DNA from: Stutzerimonas stutzeri RCH2
GTDB lineage: Bacteria > Pseudomonadota > Gammaproteobacteria > Pseudomonadales > Pseudomonadaceae
Assembly: GCF_000327065.1 (NCBI RefSeq)
Contig: NC_019936.1
Span: 1,612,001 to 1,676,000 of the forward strand
Direction: 5' to 3'
DNA length: 64,000 nt
Both the position numbers and the translations under genes were made by a program. Positions within the stretch are counted from its first letter, which is position 1. Each line of letters begins with the position of its first letter. The notes beneath the pieces were generated by a model. The model worked only from the letters and a program-made list of their open reading frames with translations. It had not been told where the DNA came from and did not search any database. Shown in pieces: positions 44,713-53,821 of this stretch.

Positions 44713-47352
44713 ATGGCGAAAATCATCGATGCACGCCTGCGCGACAACGTACACCTGCTCGGCGAATTGCTCGGCAACACCATCCGTGCGCAGCATGGCG
44801 ACCAGTTTTTCGACAAGATCGAACGCATCCGCAAGGGTGCCAAGGCGGCACGCAAAGGGTCGGCCGATGGGGCCAAGCTGCTGGCCGAGACGCTGGACAG
44901 CCTGGACGAGAACGAACTGCTGCCGATGACTCGGGCGTTCAACCAGTTCCTCAATCTGGCCAATATCGCCGAGCAGTACCATCAGGTACGCCGCCGCAAG
45001 GCAGGTGAGCCTGCACCCTTCGAGACAGGCGTTTTTGCCGATCTTATCGAGCGCCTCAAAGCGGCTGGGCACGGCGACGAGTTCATTGCGCGACAGGTCA
45101 GTCGTCTGGAGATCGAGCTGGTGCTGACCGCACATCCCACCGAGGTGTCGCGCCGCACGCTGATTCAGAAGTATGACGCGATCGCCGAACAGCTGGCGGC
45201 GCGCGACCATACCGACCTTTCCGAAGACGAGCAGGCGAAGATCGCCTTGCAGTTGCAGCGCCTGATCGCCGAGGTCTGGCACACCGAGGAAATTCGTCGT
45301 AACCGGCCGACCCCGGTGGAAGAAGCCCGCTGGGGCTTCGCTGCGATCGAAAATTCGCTGTGGAAGGCCATACCCAATGTGCTGCGCCAGGCCGATGCGA
45401 CCCTCAGGCGTTCGACGGGGCTGCATCTACCGTTGGAGGCTGCGCCAATCCGCTTCGCTTCCTGGATGGGCGGTGACCGCGATGGCAACCCGAACGTGAC
45501 CGCAATGGTGTCTCGCGAGGTGCTACTGACGGCACGCTGGATGGCTGCCGACCTTTACCTGCGCGAGATCGAAGGGCTGATCACCGCGTTGTCCATGCGC
45601 GAGGCCAGCGATGAACTGCTGCGGCAGAGCGGCGATTCGGCCGAGCCATATCGGGTACTGCTCAAACCGTTGCGGCAACGCTTGCGTGCGACTCGCGAAT
45701 GGGCGCGCGCAGCTATCGAACATGGTCAGCCGGCACCGATCGAGGTGCTGCAGGATTGCGCCGAGCTGCGCCGGCCGCTGGAGCTCTGCTACCGCTCGCT
45801 GCATGCCTGTGGCATGGGCATGATCGCCGATGGCGCACTGCTCGACTGTCTGCGGCGCCTGGCAGTGTTCGGGCTGTTCCTGGTGCGTCTCGATATCCGT
45901 CAGGACGCCGCGCGCCATGCCGCCGCGCTCTCCGAGATTACCGATTACCTCGGCCTCGGCGATTATCAGCAGTGGGATGAACAGAAGCGCCTGGACTGGC
46001 TTCAGCATGAGCTGAGCAATCGCCGTCCGCTGTTACCGGCGCACTATCACCCATCCGCCGATACCGCGGAGGTGCTGGCCACCTGTGCAGTGATCGCCGA
46101 AGCACCCGCGGCCTCGCTGGGCTCCTACGTCATCTCCATGGCGCATGCGGCCTCCGACGTACTCGCTGTGCAGCTGTTGCTCAAGGAAGCCGGCCTGCAG
46201 CGGCCAATGCGCGTGGTGCCGCTGTTCGAAACCCTGGATGACCTGAACCATGCCGCGCCGATCATCGATCGTCTGCTTGCCTTGCCAGGGTACCGCCAGC
46301 GTCTGCACGGGCCGCAGGAGGTGATGATCGGTTACTCGGACTCAGCGAAGGACGCCGGTACCACGGCCGCCGCCTGGGCCCAGTACCGTGCCCAGGAGCA
46401 GCTGGTGGAGGTTTGTCGGGAGCACGATGTCGAACTGCTGCTGTTCCATGGCCGTGGCGGCACCGTAGGGCGCGGTGGCGGTCCGGCGCATGCGGCAATC
46501 CTCTCGCAGCCGCCGGGTTCGGTGGCCGGGCGTTTCCGCACCACCGAACAGGGCGAGATGATCCGCTTCAAGTTCGGCTTGCCGGATATCGCCGAGCAGA
46601 ACCTCAACCTCTATCTCGCGGCAGTGCTCGAAGCGACGCTGCTGCCACCGCCGATGCCCGAACCTGGCTGGCGCGAAACCATGGATCGCCTAGCCGCCGA
46701 GGGTGTGGCGGCCTATCGCGGGGTGGTGCGCGAGCATCCGCTGTTCGTCGACTACTTCCGCCAGGCGACACCGGAGCTCGAGCTCGGACGCCTGCCGTTG
46801 GGCAGCCGGCCGTCAAAACGCCGGGAGGGCGGGGTGGAAAGCTTGCGGGCCATACCTTGGATTTTCGCCTGGACCCAGACGCGACTGATGCTGCCCGCCT
46901 GGCTCGGCTGGGAACAGGCATTGCACAACGCGCTGCAGCGCGGGGAGGGCGATTGTCTGGCGGAGATGCGCGCGCGCTGGCCGTTCTTCACCACGCGCAT
47001 CGACATGTTGGAAATGGTGCTGGCCAAGGCCGATGCCGATATCGCGCGGCGTTACGATGAGCGCCTGGTACAGCCGGAATTGCTTTCGCTCGGTAGCGAT
47101 CTGCGTGACCGATTGTCGCAGGTGGTCGGTGCCGTACTCCGCGTGACCGGCCAGGTCGATCTGCTCGACCATAGCCCGAAGACCCAGGAGGCGTTCAGCC
47201 TGCGCAATACCTATCTCGACCCGTTGCACCTGCTGCAGATCGAACTGCTGGCCCGTTCCAGGCAGCAGCAGAACCCGGCGGAAAGCCCGCTCGAGCAGGC
47301 CTTGTTGGTCAGCGTGGCGGGCATCGCGGCAGGTTTGCGTAATACCGGTTGA
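44713..47352 (+). CDS. ppc: Phosphoenolpyruvate carboxylase
   Basis: An 879-residue enzyme making oxaloacetate from PEP and bicarbonate, the main anaplerotic step. The catalytic histidine H141 lies in [12 protein letters not shown]. The glycine-rich loop [14 protein letters not shown] holds R581 and R587, at the same numbers as in E. coli. [14 protein letters not shown] and the C-terminal NTG are also present, so the enzyme looks complete. adk follows after 244 bp. Confidence 0.98.
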   Translation: MAKIIDARLRDNVHLLGELLGNTIRAQHGDQFFDKIERIRKGAKAARKGSADGAKLLAETLDSLDENELLPMTRAFNQFLNLANIAEQYHQVRRRKAGEPAPFETGVFADLIERLKAAGHGDEFIARQVSRLEIELVLTAHPTEVSRRTLIQKYDAIAEQLAARDHTDLSEDEQAKIALQLQRLIAEVWHTEEIRRNRPTPVEEARWGFAAIENSLWKAIPNVLRQADATLRRSTGLHLPLEAAPIRFASWMGGDRDGNPNVTAMVSREVLLTARWMAADLYLREIEGLITALSMREASDELLRQSGDSAEPYRVLLKPLRQRLRATREWARAAIEHGQPAPIEVLQDCAELRRPLELCYRSLHACGMGMIADGALLDCLRRLAVFGLFLVRLDIRQDAARHAAALSEITDYLGLGDYQQWDEQKRLDWLQHELSNRRPLLPAHYHPSADTAEVLATCAVIAEAPAASLGSYVISMAHAASDVLAVQLLLKEAGLQRPMRVVPLFETLDDLNHAAPIIDRLLALPGYRQRLHGPQEVMIGYSDSAKDAGTTAAAWAQYRAQEQLVEVCREHDVELLLFHGRGGTVGRGGGPAHAAILSQPPGSVAGRFRTTEQGEMIRFKFGLPDIAEQNLNLYLAAVLEATLLPPPMPEPGWRETMDRLAAEGVAAYRGVVREHPLFVDYFRQATPELELGRLPLGSRPSKRREGGVESLRAIPWIFAWTQTRLMLPAWLGWEQALHNALQRGEGDCLAEMRARWPFFTTRIDMLEMVLAKADADIARRYDERLVQPELLSLGSDLRDRLSQVVGAVLRVTGQVDLLDHSPKTQEAFSLRNTYLDPLHLLQIELLARSRQQQNPAESPLEQALLVSVAGIAAGLRNTG

Positions 47353-47578
47353 GGCTGCGAGACGCACTGCCCGGCGGCGTCAGTTGGCGCCGCCGTTGGC
47401 TGCCAGTTGCGTCGAATCGTGACATTTATCAGGTTCGAGAGACGTTTTCGGGACGGCTTGTGCGGTCCCGGTGCGCTGTGTATCGTGTTCAACCTTTTGT
47501 CGCATGGCGGCAAACCAGAATTTTTGATTCGTCAGCGACGAGCCGTACCGGACCGCTGGCCGGGTCACCCCCTTCTAA

Positions 47579-48244
<666 letters not shown>

Positions 48245-48273
48245 TCGCACCCGCGCTGCACGGTTCGATGAAG

Positions 48274-48305
48274 ATGCCCGTATCCAACGATACGGGCATT
48301 TTTTT
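48274..48305 (+). terminator. Terminator of adk
   Basis: ATGCCCGTATC-CAAC-GATACGGGCAT is a perfect 11-bp stem followed by TTTTTTT. Confidence 0.95.
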
Positions 48306-48388
48306 GCCCGAGGCTCTGGGCAACAACGAAAGAACCGGCACTGCGAATACGCTAGAATCGGCGCCTTTTCACCGACCGGACCAACCCG

Positions 48389-49066
48389 ATGACTACCTTG
48401 CTGGCCCTGGATACCGCCACCGAAGCCTGTTCAGTCGCCCTGCTGCATGACGGCAAGGTGCTGAGCCACTACGAGGTGATTCCGCGTCTGCATGCGCAGC
48501 GACTGCTGCCGATGGTGCAGACGCTGCTTGGCGAGGCCGGCGTTGCACTGTCCGCGGTGGATGCCATCGCCTTCGGGCGGGGCCCGGGGGCGTTCACCGG
48601 CGTGCGGATCGCCATTGGTGTGGTGCAAGGGCTGGCGTTCGCGCTGCAGCGGCCGGTGCTGCCGGTTTCGACTCTCGCGACCATTGCCCAACGCGCCTGG
48701 CGCGAGCACGGCGCTGCACAAGTCGCGGCTGCCATCGACGCGCGCATGGACGAGGTTTACTGGGGCTGTTACCGCGAGCAGGGCGGGGAGATGCAGCTAC
48801 TCGGTAGCGAGGCCGTGTTGCCGCCCGAGCAGGCCGTTCTGCCACGCGCTGCTGACGGCGAATGGTTCGGCGCCGGCACCGGCTGGGGCTATGCCGAGCG
48901 GATTCCGTCAGCCGTGCGAGCAAGCGACGCGGGCATGTTGCCGCACGCCGAGGATCTCCTGCATCTGGCGACCTTCGCCTGGCAGCGCGGCGAGGCGCTG
49001 GAGGCCGACCAGGCTCAGCCGGTGTATCTGCGCGACAACGTCGCAACACCGAAAGGGATCAAATGA
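48389..49066 (+). CDS. tsaB: tRNA threonylcarbamoyladenosine biosynthesis protein TsaB
   Basis: A 225-residue ASKHA-fold protein with the opening LLALDTATEACSVALL and the conserved AFGRGPGAFTGVRIAIGVVQGLA. TsaB partners TsaD and TsaE to make t6A37 in ANN-reading tRNAs. Its position after adk is usual in Pseudomonas. The next gene starts 61 bp downstream. Confidence 0.95.
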   Translation: MTTLLALDTATEACSVALLHDGKVLSHYEVIPRLHAQRLLPMVQTLLGEAGVALSAVDAIAFGRGPGAFTGVRIAIGVVQGLAFALQRPVLPVSTLATIAQRAWREHGAAQVAAAIDARMDEVYWGCYREQGGEMQLLGSEAVLPPEQAVLPRAADGEWFGAGTGWGYAERIPSAVRASDAGMLPHAEDLLHLATFAWQRGEALEADQAQPVYLRDNVATPKGIK

Positions 49067-49127
49067 CGAGGGGCGTTGCCAAAGTCCTGACTGCCCGTTA
49101 GAGTCGCCGGGCCTCTGATCGAGTCGA

Positions 49128-49475
49128 ATGATGCGCGTCGAAAGCTCCTTTCCTGTTCCCTATTCAACGGATCGTTCTGCCCGTACCGGCAGGGCGGCGG
49201 ATAGCTATGGGGAAACGCAGCGAGCCGCGCAGGCGCAGCGCGGGGTCGACAGCCGCTCCGGGCAGGACTACCAGCCTCAGGCTGATCGTCCGCAACAGCG
49301 GGTCAACTCCAGCGCGCTGGTCGAGCGCTACTCAGCCTTCCGCTATGACGAGCCGCAGCCGGAGCGCCCATTGTCCAGCCGGGTCGCCCAGGCGTTGGCC
49401 AGCTATACCAGCACGGCGAGTTTCCGAGTCGATTTCGACGGCACCGAAGTGCTCGGACTCGACCTGTACGCCTGA
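49128..49475 (+). CDS. Hypothetical protein, Q/R-rich
   Basis: A 115-residue protein with a low-complexity first half rich in Q, R and A (AAQAQRGVDSRSGQDYQPQA). A more ordered end (LSSRVAQALASYTSTASFRV, DFDGTEVLGLDLYA) follows. There is no signal peptide or membrane helix. I do not recognise it. Codon bias matches its neighbours. The start is ATG 49128 or the adjacent ATG 49131. Its stop overlaps the start region of the DUF72 gene. Confidence 0.65.
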   Translation: MMRVESSFPVPYSTDRSARTGRAADSYGETQRAAQAQRGVDSRSGQDYQPQADRPQQRVNSSALVERYSAFRYDEPQPERPLSSRVAQALASYTSTASFRVDFDGTEVLGLDLYA

Positions 49476-49486
49476 GGCGGTTCGAT

Positions 49487-50347
49487 CTGCCAGAGCTTCC
49501 CTATTACCTCGGTTGTCCCTCCTGGAACGAGAGTGCCTGGTTGGGTGCCCTGTATCCGACGGGCACGTCCGCTTCCGATTTCCTCGCCACTTACTGTTCG
49601 GTCTTCAACTCGGTCGAGGGCAACACCACACTCTATGCCTGGCCCTCTGAGGAGAAGGTCAGGCGCTGGGCCGGCCAGATGCCAGCAGGCTTTCGCTTCT
49701 GCGCCAAGTTTCCCCGCGAAATCAGTCAAGCCAGCGATCTGCACTCGGCGCTGGAGCAGGCACGCGCGTTCCGGCAGCTGTTGCTGCCGTTGGGGCGAAG
49801 GGTAACGCCGTTCTGGCTGCAGTTGCCGGCCAGCGTGGGGCCATCCAGACTGGGCGAGCTTGCTGCATTTATCGACGGTTTCGTCGAGCCGCTGGCAATC
49901 GAGGTGCGACACCCGGCGTTCTTCGACAAGGGCGAGGGCGAACGTGCGTTGAATCGACTGCTGCGTGATCGCGGTGTCGAGCGCATCTGCCTCGATACCC
50001 GTGCGTTGTTCAGTTGCCAATCCGCTGATCCGGCGCTGTTGCATGCGCAGAGCAAGAAGCCGCGCCTGCCGGTGCGCCCGGTAGCATTCAGCGACTCGCC
50101 GCAGCTGCGCTTCGTCGGCCACCCCGAACCGGCAATGAATGATGTGTTCATGACGCCCTGGCTGGACAAGGTGGCTGGCTGGATCGAGGCGGGCAAGGCG
50201 CCGCACGTCTATCTGCATACCCCGGACAATCACCGCGCACCCGAACTGGCGATGCGTTTTCATCGGTTGCTGAGCGAGCGCTTGCCCGGCCTGCCGGCCC
50301 TGCCTTCGCTGCAGGTCGCGCCGCAACTGTCCTTGCTCGCCGATTGA
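49487..50347 (+). CDS. DUF72 family protein, probable CTG start
   Basis: A TIM-barrel-like DUF72 protein of 286 residues if started at CTG 49487. Family features are LPYYLGCPSWNESAW, FNSVEGNTTLYAWPSEE, GFRFCAKFPREISQA, and the C-terminal YLHTPDNHRAPELAMRFH. The conserved LGCPSW start is coded upstream of the first in-frame TTG (49541). Between that stretch and the upstream stop there is no ATG, GTG or TTG. GAGG lies nine bases before CTG 49487, making it the best start. Function of DUF72 is unknown. It begins 11 bp after the preceding stop. Confidence 0.8.
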   Translation: MPELPYYLGCPSWNESAWLGALYPTGTSASDFLATYCSVFNSVEGNTTLYAWPSEEKVRRWAGQMPAGFRFCAKFPREISQASDLHSALEQARAFRQLLLPLGRRVTPFWLQLPASVGPSRLGELAAFIDGFVEPLAIEVRHPAFFDKGEGERALNRLLRDRGVERICLDTRALFSCQSADPALLHAQSKKPRLPVRPVAFSDSPQLRFVGHPEPAMNDVFMTPWLDKVAGWIEAGKAPHVYLHTPDNHRAPELAMRFHRLLSERLPGLPALPSLQVAPQLSLLAD

Positions 50348-50420
50348 GTCAACTCTGCGGCCCGACCACTTTTGTAAAACACTGCCCCCAACTTCGCGCG
50401 CCTGGCGTTGCCCATAAGGA

Positions 50421-51113
50421 ATGACCTTTGGCCGCTTATTTGTGCTCCTCTTGCTACTGCTGGCGGGCTTCGTCCTGGCGGTCCGGCAGCAACTGATCGA
50501 CATCCCGCCGCGCTGGAATCCCTGGGCGCCGCTGGACATCCGTGAGCCGCCGAATCTGTTGACTCCCCTCAAACTCAGGCGCCTGCAGCAGGATCGTTCG
50601 CTGTGCGAACAGGCGCTCGCTACGGCGCCGCTGCGCTATGTCGTCGTGCCGGACAGCACGCCGGAGCCCGGCTGTCCGGTGGAGAACAGCGTGCGGGTCC
50701 AGGGTTCGGACGTGCGCTTCAACGGACCTTTTCTCGCCACCTGCCCGCTGGCGGCGGCTTATGCGATGTTCGAGCTGCACGGTCTGCAACCGGCCGCGCA
50801 GGCGGTGTTCGGCCAGCCCGTGGTGCGCATCGATCATTTCGGCAGCTTCGCCTGCCGCAACATTGCCCGCAGCAATAGGCGCAGCCAGCACGCCAGCGCC
50901 AACGCACTGGATCTGGCCGGCTTTCACTTGAAAAACGGCACCCGTATCACCGTGGCGCGTGACTGGCAGGGCGACGGCGACAAGGCGCGCTTTCTGCGTC
51001 TGGTCCGCGACGCAGCCTGCGATGCGTTCAACGTCACGCTCGGGCCGGAGTACAACGCGGCCCATCACGACCACTTTCATGTTGACATGGGCGGTTTCGG
51101 CATGTGCCGCTGA
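50421..51113 (+). CDS. Extensin-like C-terminal domain protein (putative periplasmic peptidase)
   Basis: A 230-residue protein with an N-terminal hydrophobic helix (LFVLLLLLLAGFVLAV) acting as signal anchor. The extensin-like domain has a LAS-type zinc site: H157 and D164 in SQHASANALDL, and H218/H220 in HHDHFHVD. Four cysteines (CEQ, GCP, TCP, CRN) could form disulfides. The fold is that of D-Ala-D-Ala metallopeptidases (VanY/YcbK), so a cell-wall role is a fair inference. Confidence 0.83.
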   Translation: MTFGRLFVLLLLLLAGFVLAVRQQLIDIPPRWNPWAPLDIREPPNLLTPLKLRRLQQDRSLCEQALATAPLRYVVVPDSTPEPGCPVENSVRVQGSDVRFNGPFLATCPLAAAYAMFELHGLQPAAQAVFGQPVVRIDHFGSFACRNIARSNRRSQHASANALDLAGFHLKNGTRITVARDWQGDGDKARFLRLVRDAACDAFNVTLGPEYNAAHHDHFHVDMGGFGMCR

Positions 51114-51176
51114 CCATTCGGGCGCTGCCGGGAATGCTCTGGCACAATGCGCCGTTTTCATCGTTGCTGGTGTCCC

Positions 51177-51953
51177 ATGTCTGCAAGCAATCCTCTGGTT
51201 CGGGTCGAGCCGCTCGCTGCGCAATTTGCTGCCGCAGCCCATGATTGGGCGCTGCGCCTGGGGTTACCGCAGGAGCTGGAAGGGGCCGAATTTGCGCTGC
51301 AGGTAGGTGAGGCCGGTCTGCAGTTGCAGCTGCTTGAGGCACAGGCTCCGGGGCCGGTGCGTGTGGACTTCGTCGAGGGTGCTGCCGCGCATCGACGTCA
51401 GTTCGGCGGTGGCAGCGGTCAGATGATCGCCAAGGCCGTGGGTATCCAGCCCGGCGTCCGGCCACGGGTGCTGGATGCGACCGCAGGGCTGGGGCGCGAT
51501 GCGTTCGTGCTGGCGACGCTGGGCTGCGAGGTTAGCCTGATCGAACGCCAGCCGCTGATCGCCGCGCTGCTGGAGGATGGCCTGAGTCGCGCGGCAGCGG
51601 ACTCCGAGGTCGGCGCGATCGCCGCGCGGATGACGCTGCTCAAAGGCAATGCCATCGAGTTGATGAGCCAGTGGCAGGTCGAGCCGCCGCAGGTCATCTA
51701 CCTCGACCCGATGTTCCCACACCGTGACAAGAGCGCGCTGGTGAAGAAGGAGATGCGCCTGTTTCGGCCCTTCGTGGGCGACGATATGGATGCCCCCGCG
51801 CTGCTCGCCGCCGCGCTGGAACTGGCCAGCCATCGCGTGGTGGTCAAGCGCCCGCGCAAGGCGCCGGCAATCGAAGGCGGCAAGCCCGGCTACAGCCTGG
51901 AAGGCAAATCCAGCCGCTACGACATCTATCCGAAAAAGAAGCTGCAGGGCTGA
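51177..51953 (+). CDS. rsmJ: 16S rRNA (guanine1516-N2)-methyltransferase RsmJ
   Basis: A 258-residue SAM-dependent methyltransferase of the RsmJ/YhiQ family. The SAM site is [20 protein letters not shown], the catalytic-type motif is [13 protein letters not shown], and the middle [13 protein letters not shown] is the RsmJ signature. It methylates G1516 of 16S rRNA. ATG 51177 is the family start. It converges on mexL-like gene with a 33-bp gap. Confidence 0.95.
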   Translation: MSASNPLVRVEPLAAQFAAAAHDWALRLGLPQELEGAEFALQVGEAGLQLQLLEAQAPGPVRVDFVEGAAAHRRQFGGGSGQMIAKAVGIQPGVRPRVLDATAGLGRDAFVLATLGCEVSLIERQPLIAALLEDGLSRAAADSEVGAIAARMTLLKGNAIELMSQWQVEPPQVIYLDPMFPHRDKSALVKKEMRLFRPFVGDDMDAPALLAAALELASHRVVVKRPRKAPAIEGGKPGYSLEGKSSRYDIYPKKKLQG

Positions 51954-51986
51954 ATTCACCAGCCTGCAACCTCCCGTTTGGTCAGG

Positions 51987-52622
51987 TCAGCGGCGATAGG
52001 CGCGCAGAAATACGCTCACCGCATCCCGTACGTGCAAGCTGCCTTCCTCATCGGTTGGCGCCTCGGCATAACCGACCAGCAGGCGGAAGTGCTGGGCACC
52101 CTTGATCAGCGAGCAGAAATGCTCAGCGGCCCGCAGCGGATCGTCGACTTCCAGCAGGCCAAGCGTGTTGGCCGTGGTGAACAGCTGTTGCAGATCGCAC
52201 AGCAGCTGCTGCGGGCCGGCATCGAAGAACATCTTCACCAGTCCCGGATTGTGCGTCGCCATCGCCACCATCACCCGATGCAAGCCGATGGACTCGGGAC
52301 TGTTGACCAGCTCATTGAAGGCGCCGCCGATCGCCAGCAGCACCGTCTCGATGTCGCAATCCGCTTCCACCTGAAAGAGCCGCCTCGGCAGGCGCGTTTC
52401 GCAGGTGGTCTTCACGGCTGCGCTGAATAACGCTTCCTTGTCCTTGAAGTGGCTGTACAGCGTGAGCTTGGAAACGCCGGCTTCAGCGGCGATGGCCTCC
52501 ATGCTGCTGCCTTCGTAGCCGTTGCCAAGAAACAGCACCTGCGCGGCAGCGAGGATTGCCTCGCGCTTGGCTGGGTCCTTCGGGCGACCTGGGCCGGGTG
52601 ATACGGAGTGGTTTTCTGTCAT
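51987..52622 (-). CDS. mexL: TetR family repressor, MexL-like
   Basis: A 211-residue TetR protein. The helix-turn-helix (residues about 22-68) contains REAILAAAQVLFLGNGYEGSS and AGVSKLTLYSHFKDKEALF. A helical ligand domain (TetR_C type) follows. It is divergent from mexJ-mexK across a 93-bp gap holding inverted repeats. The arrangement and neighbouring rsmJ match P. aeruginosa mexL, which represses mexJK. The symbol is given by synteny and should be read as 'probable'. Confidence 0.85.
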   Translation of the reverse strand: MTENHSVSPGPGRPKDPAKREAILAAAQVLFLGNGYEGSSMEAIAAEAGVSKLTLYSHFKDKEALFSAAVKTTCETRLPRRLFQVEADCDIETVLLAIGGAFNELVNSPESIGLHRVMVAMATHNPGLVKMFFDAGPQQLLCDLQQLFTTANTLGLLEVDDPLRAAEHFCSLIKGAQHFRLLVGYAEAPTDEEGSLHVRDAVSVFLRAYRR

Positions 52623-52650
52623 GAACGTTTTAATAGTGGACTGGCTGGTA

Positions 52651-52687
52651 CGGTATTTTTACTATACCGCGCAGTATAAGTATTCCA
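52651..52687. promoter_or_regulatory. Overlapping inverted repeats, probable MexL operator
   Basis: CGGTAT-N7-ATACCG (52651-52669) overlaps a second repeat TATAC-N6-GTATA (52663-52678 region), next to TATAAG resembling a -10 for mexJ. Both lie between the divergent regulator and efflux genes. Confidence 0.55.
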
Positions 52688-52715
52688 ATCCGCTTCGCGA
52701 CAGAGAGACTTCATC

Positions 52716-53816
52716 GTGTTCCGACATGCCTTGTCCCTTGCCTCCATGTTCGGTTGTGCCCTTGCCCTGGTCGCCTGCGGCAACGGCGAACCGCCGCAGC
52801 AGCTGCCTCGTCCGGTCATGGTGGTGCAGCCGCAGCCTGCCAGCGAAGCGCGCGAAAGCTATCCCGGTGAGGTGCACGCGCGCTACGAGCCTGAACTGGC
52901 GTTTCGTATAGGCGGCAAGGTCGTCGAGCGCTTGGTGGAAGCCGGTGATCGCGTGCGCAAGGATCAGCCTCTGGCGCGGCTCGATCCGCAGGACGTGCGG
53001 CTGCAGCTGGACGGCATGCGCGCCCAAGTGGCGGCAGCGGAAGCCAATTTGCGGGTGGCCAAGGCGGAACACGACCGCTACAAGGCGTTGCTTGGTCGCC
53101 AGCTGGTCAGCCAGTCGCAGTTCGACAATGCCGACAACGCCTATCGCGCCGCGGCTGCCCGTTTGCAGCAGGCACGGGCCGAGTTCGATGTGGCCAGCAA
53201 CCAGGTCGACTACGCCGTGCTGCGCGCCACCAGTGATGGTCTGATCGCGCAGCGCCGCATCGAGGTCGGTCAGGTGGTAGCCGCTGGACAGACCGCCTTC
53301 GTGCTCGCTGCCGATGGCGAGCGCGAAGTTGCCATCGATCTGCCGGAGCAGTCGCTGGAGCGCTACCGGGTTGGCCAGGATGTCGAGGTCGAACTCTGGT
53401 CGCAGCCGGGGCGCCACTATCTCGGCAAAATTCGCGAGCTCTCTCCGGCGGCCGATGCGCAGTCGCGGACCTATTCCGCCCGCGTCGCCTTCAGCGAGCA
53501 GGAGGTGCCAGCGGAGCTTGGGCAGAGCGCGCTGGTGAGCATTCGCCGTGCTGGCGAGGTTGCGCTGGCGGTGCCGCTCTCGGCGCTGAGCGCCGAGCAG
53601 GGCAGGGCGCATGTCTGGCGGCTGAAGGCCGATTCTACTGTGGAGCGGGTGGAAGTGCGGACCGGGCCGTTCGGTGAGCAACTGGTGCCGGTACTCGAGG
53701 GGCTGGAGGCCGACGACTGGATCGTCCTGGCCGGGGTGCAGATGCTCAGCGATCACCAGTCGGTTCGCCCGGTGGATCGCCACAATCGCCCCGTCGAGCT
53801 GGCCGCCCAGGAGTAA
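52716..53816 (+). CDS. mexJ: RND efflux membrane fusion lipoprotein MexJ
   Basis: A 366-residue HlyD/MexA-type adaptor. The lipobox LVAC (C21) anchors it to the inner membrane. The split lipoyl domain (RIGGKVVERLVEAGDRVRKDQPLARLD), an alpha-helical hairpin (about 88-155) and beta-barrel and membrane-proximal domains follow. It bridges MexK to an outer-membrane channel. The start is GTG 52716. No outer-membrane factor gene is present; in P. aeruginosa MexJK borrows OprM or OpmH. mexK starts 5 bp downstream. Confidence 0.9.
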   Translation: MFRHALSLASMFGCALALVACGNGEPPQQLPRPVMVVQPQPASEARESYPGEVHARYEPELAFRIGGKVVERLVEAGDRVRKDQPLARLDPQDVRLQLDGMRAQVAAAEANLRVAKAEHDRYKALLGRQLVSQSQFDNADNAYRAAAARLQQARAEFDVASNQVDYAVLRATSDGLIAQRRIEVGQVVAAGQTAFVLAADGEREVAIDLPEQSLERYRVGQDVEVELWSQPGRHYLGKIRELSPAADAQSRTYSARVAFSEQEVPAELGQSALVSIRRAGEVALAVPLSALSAEQGRAHVWRLKADSTVERVEVRTGPFGEQLVPVLEGLEADDWIVLAGVQMLSDHQSVRPVDRHNRPVELAAQE

Positions 53817-53821
53817 TCGCG

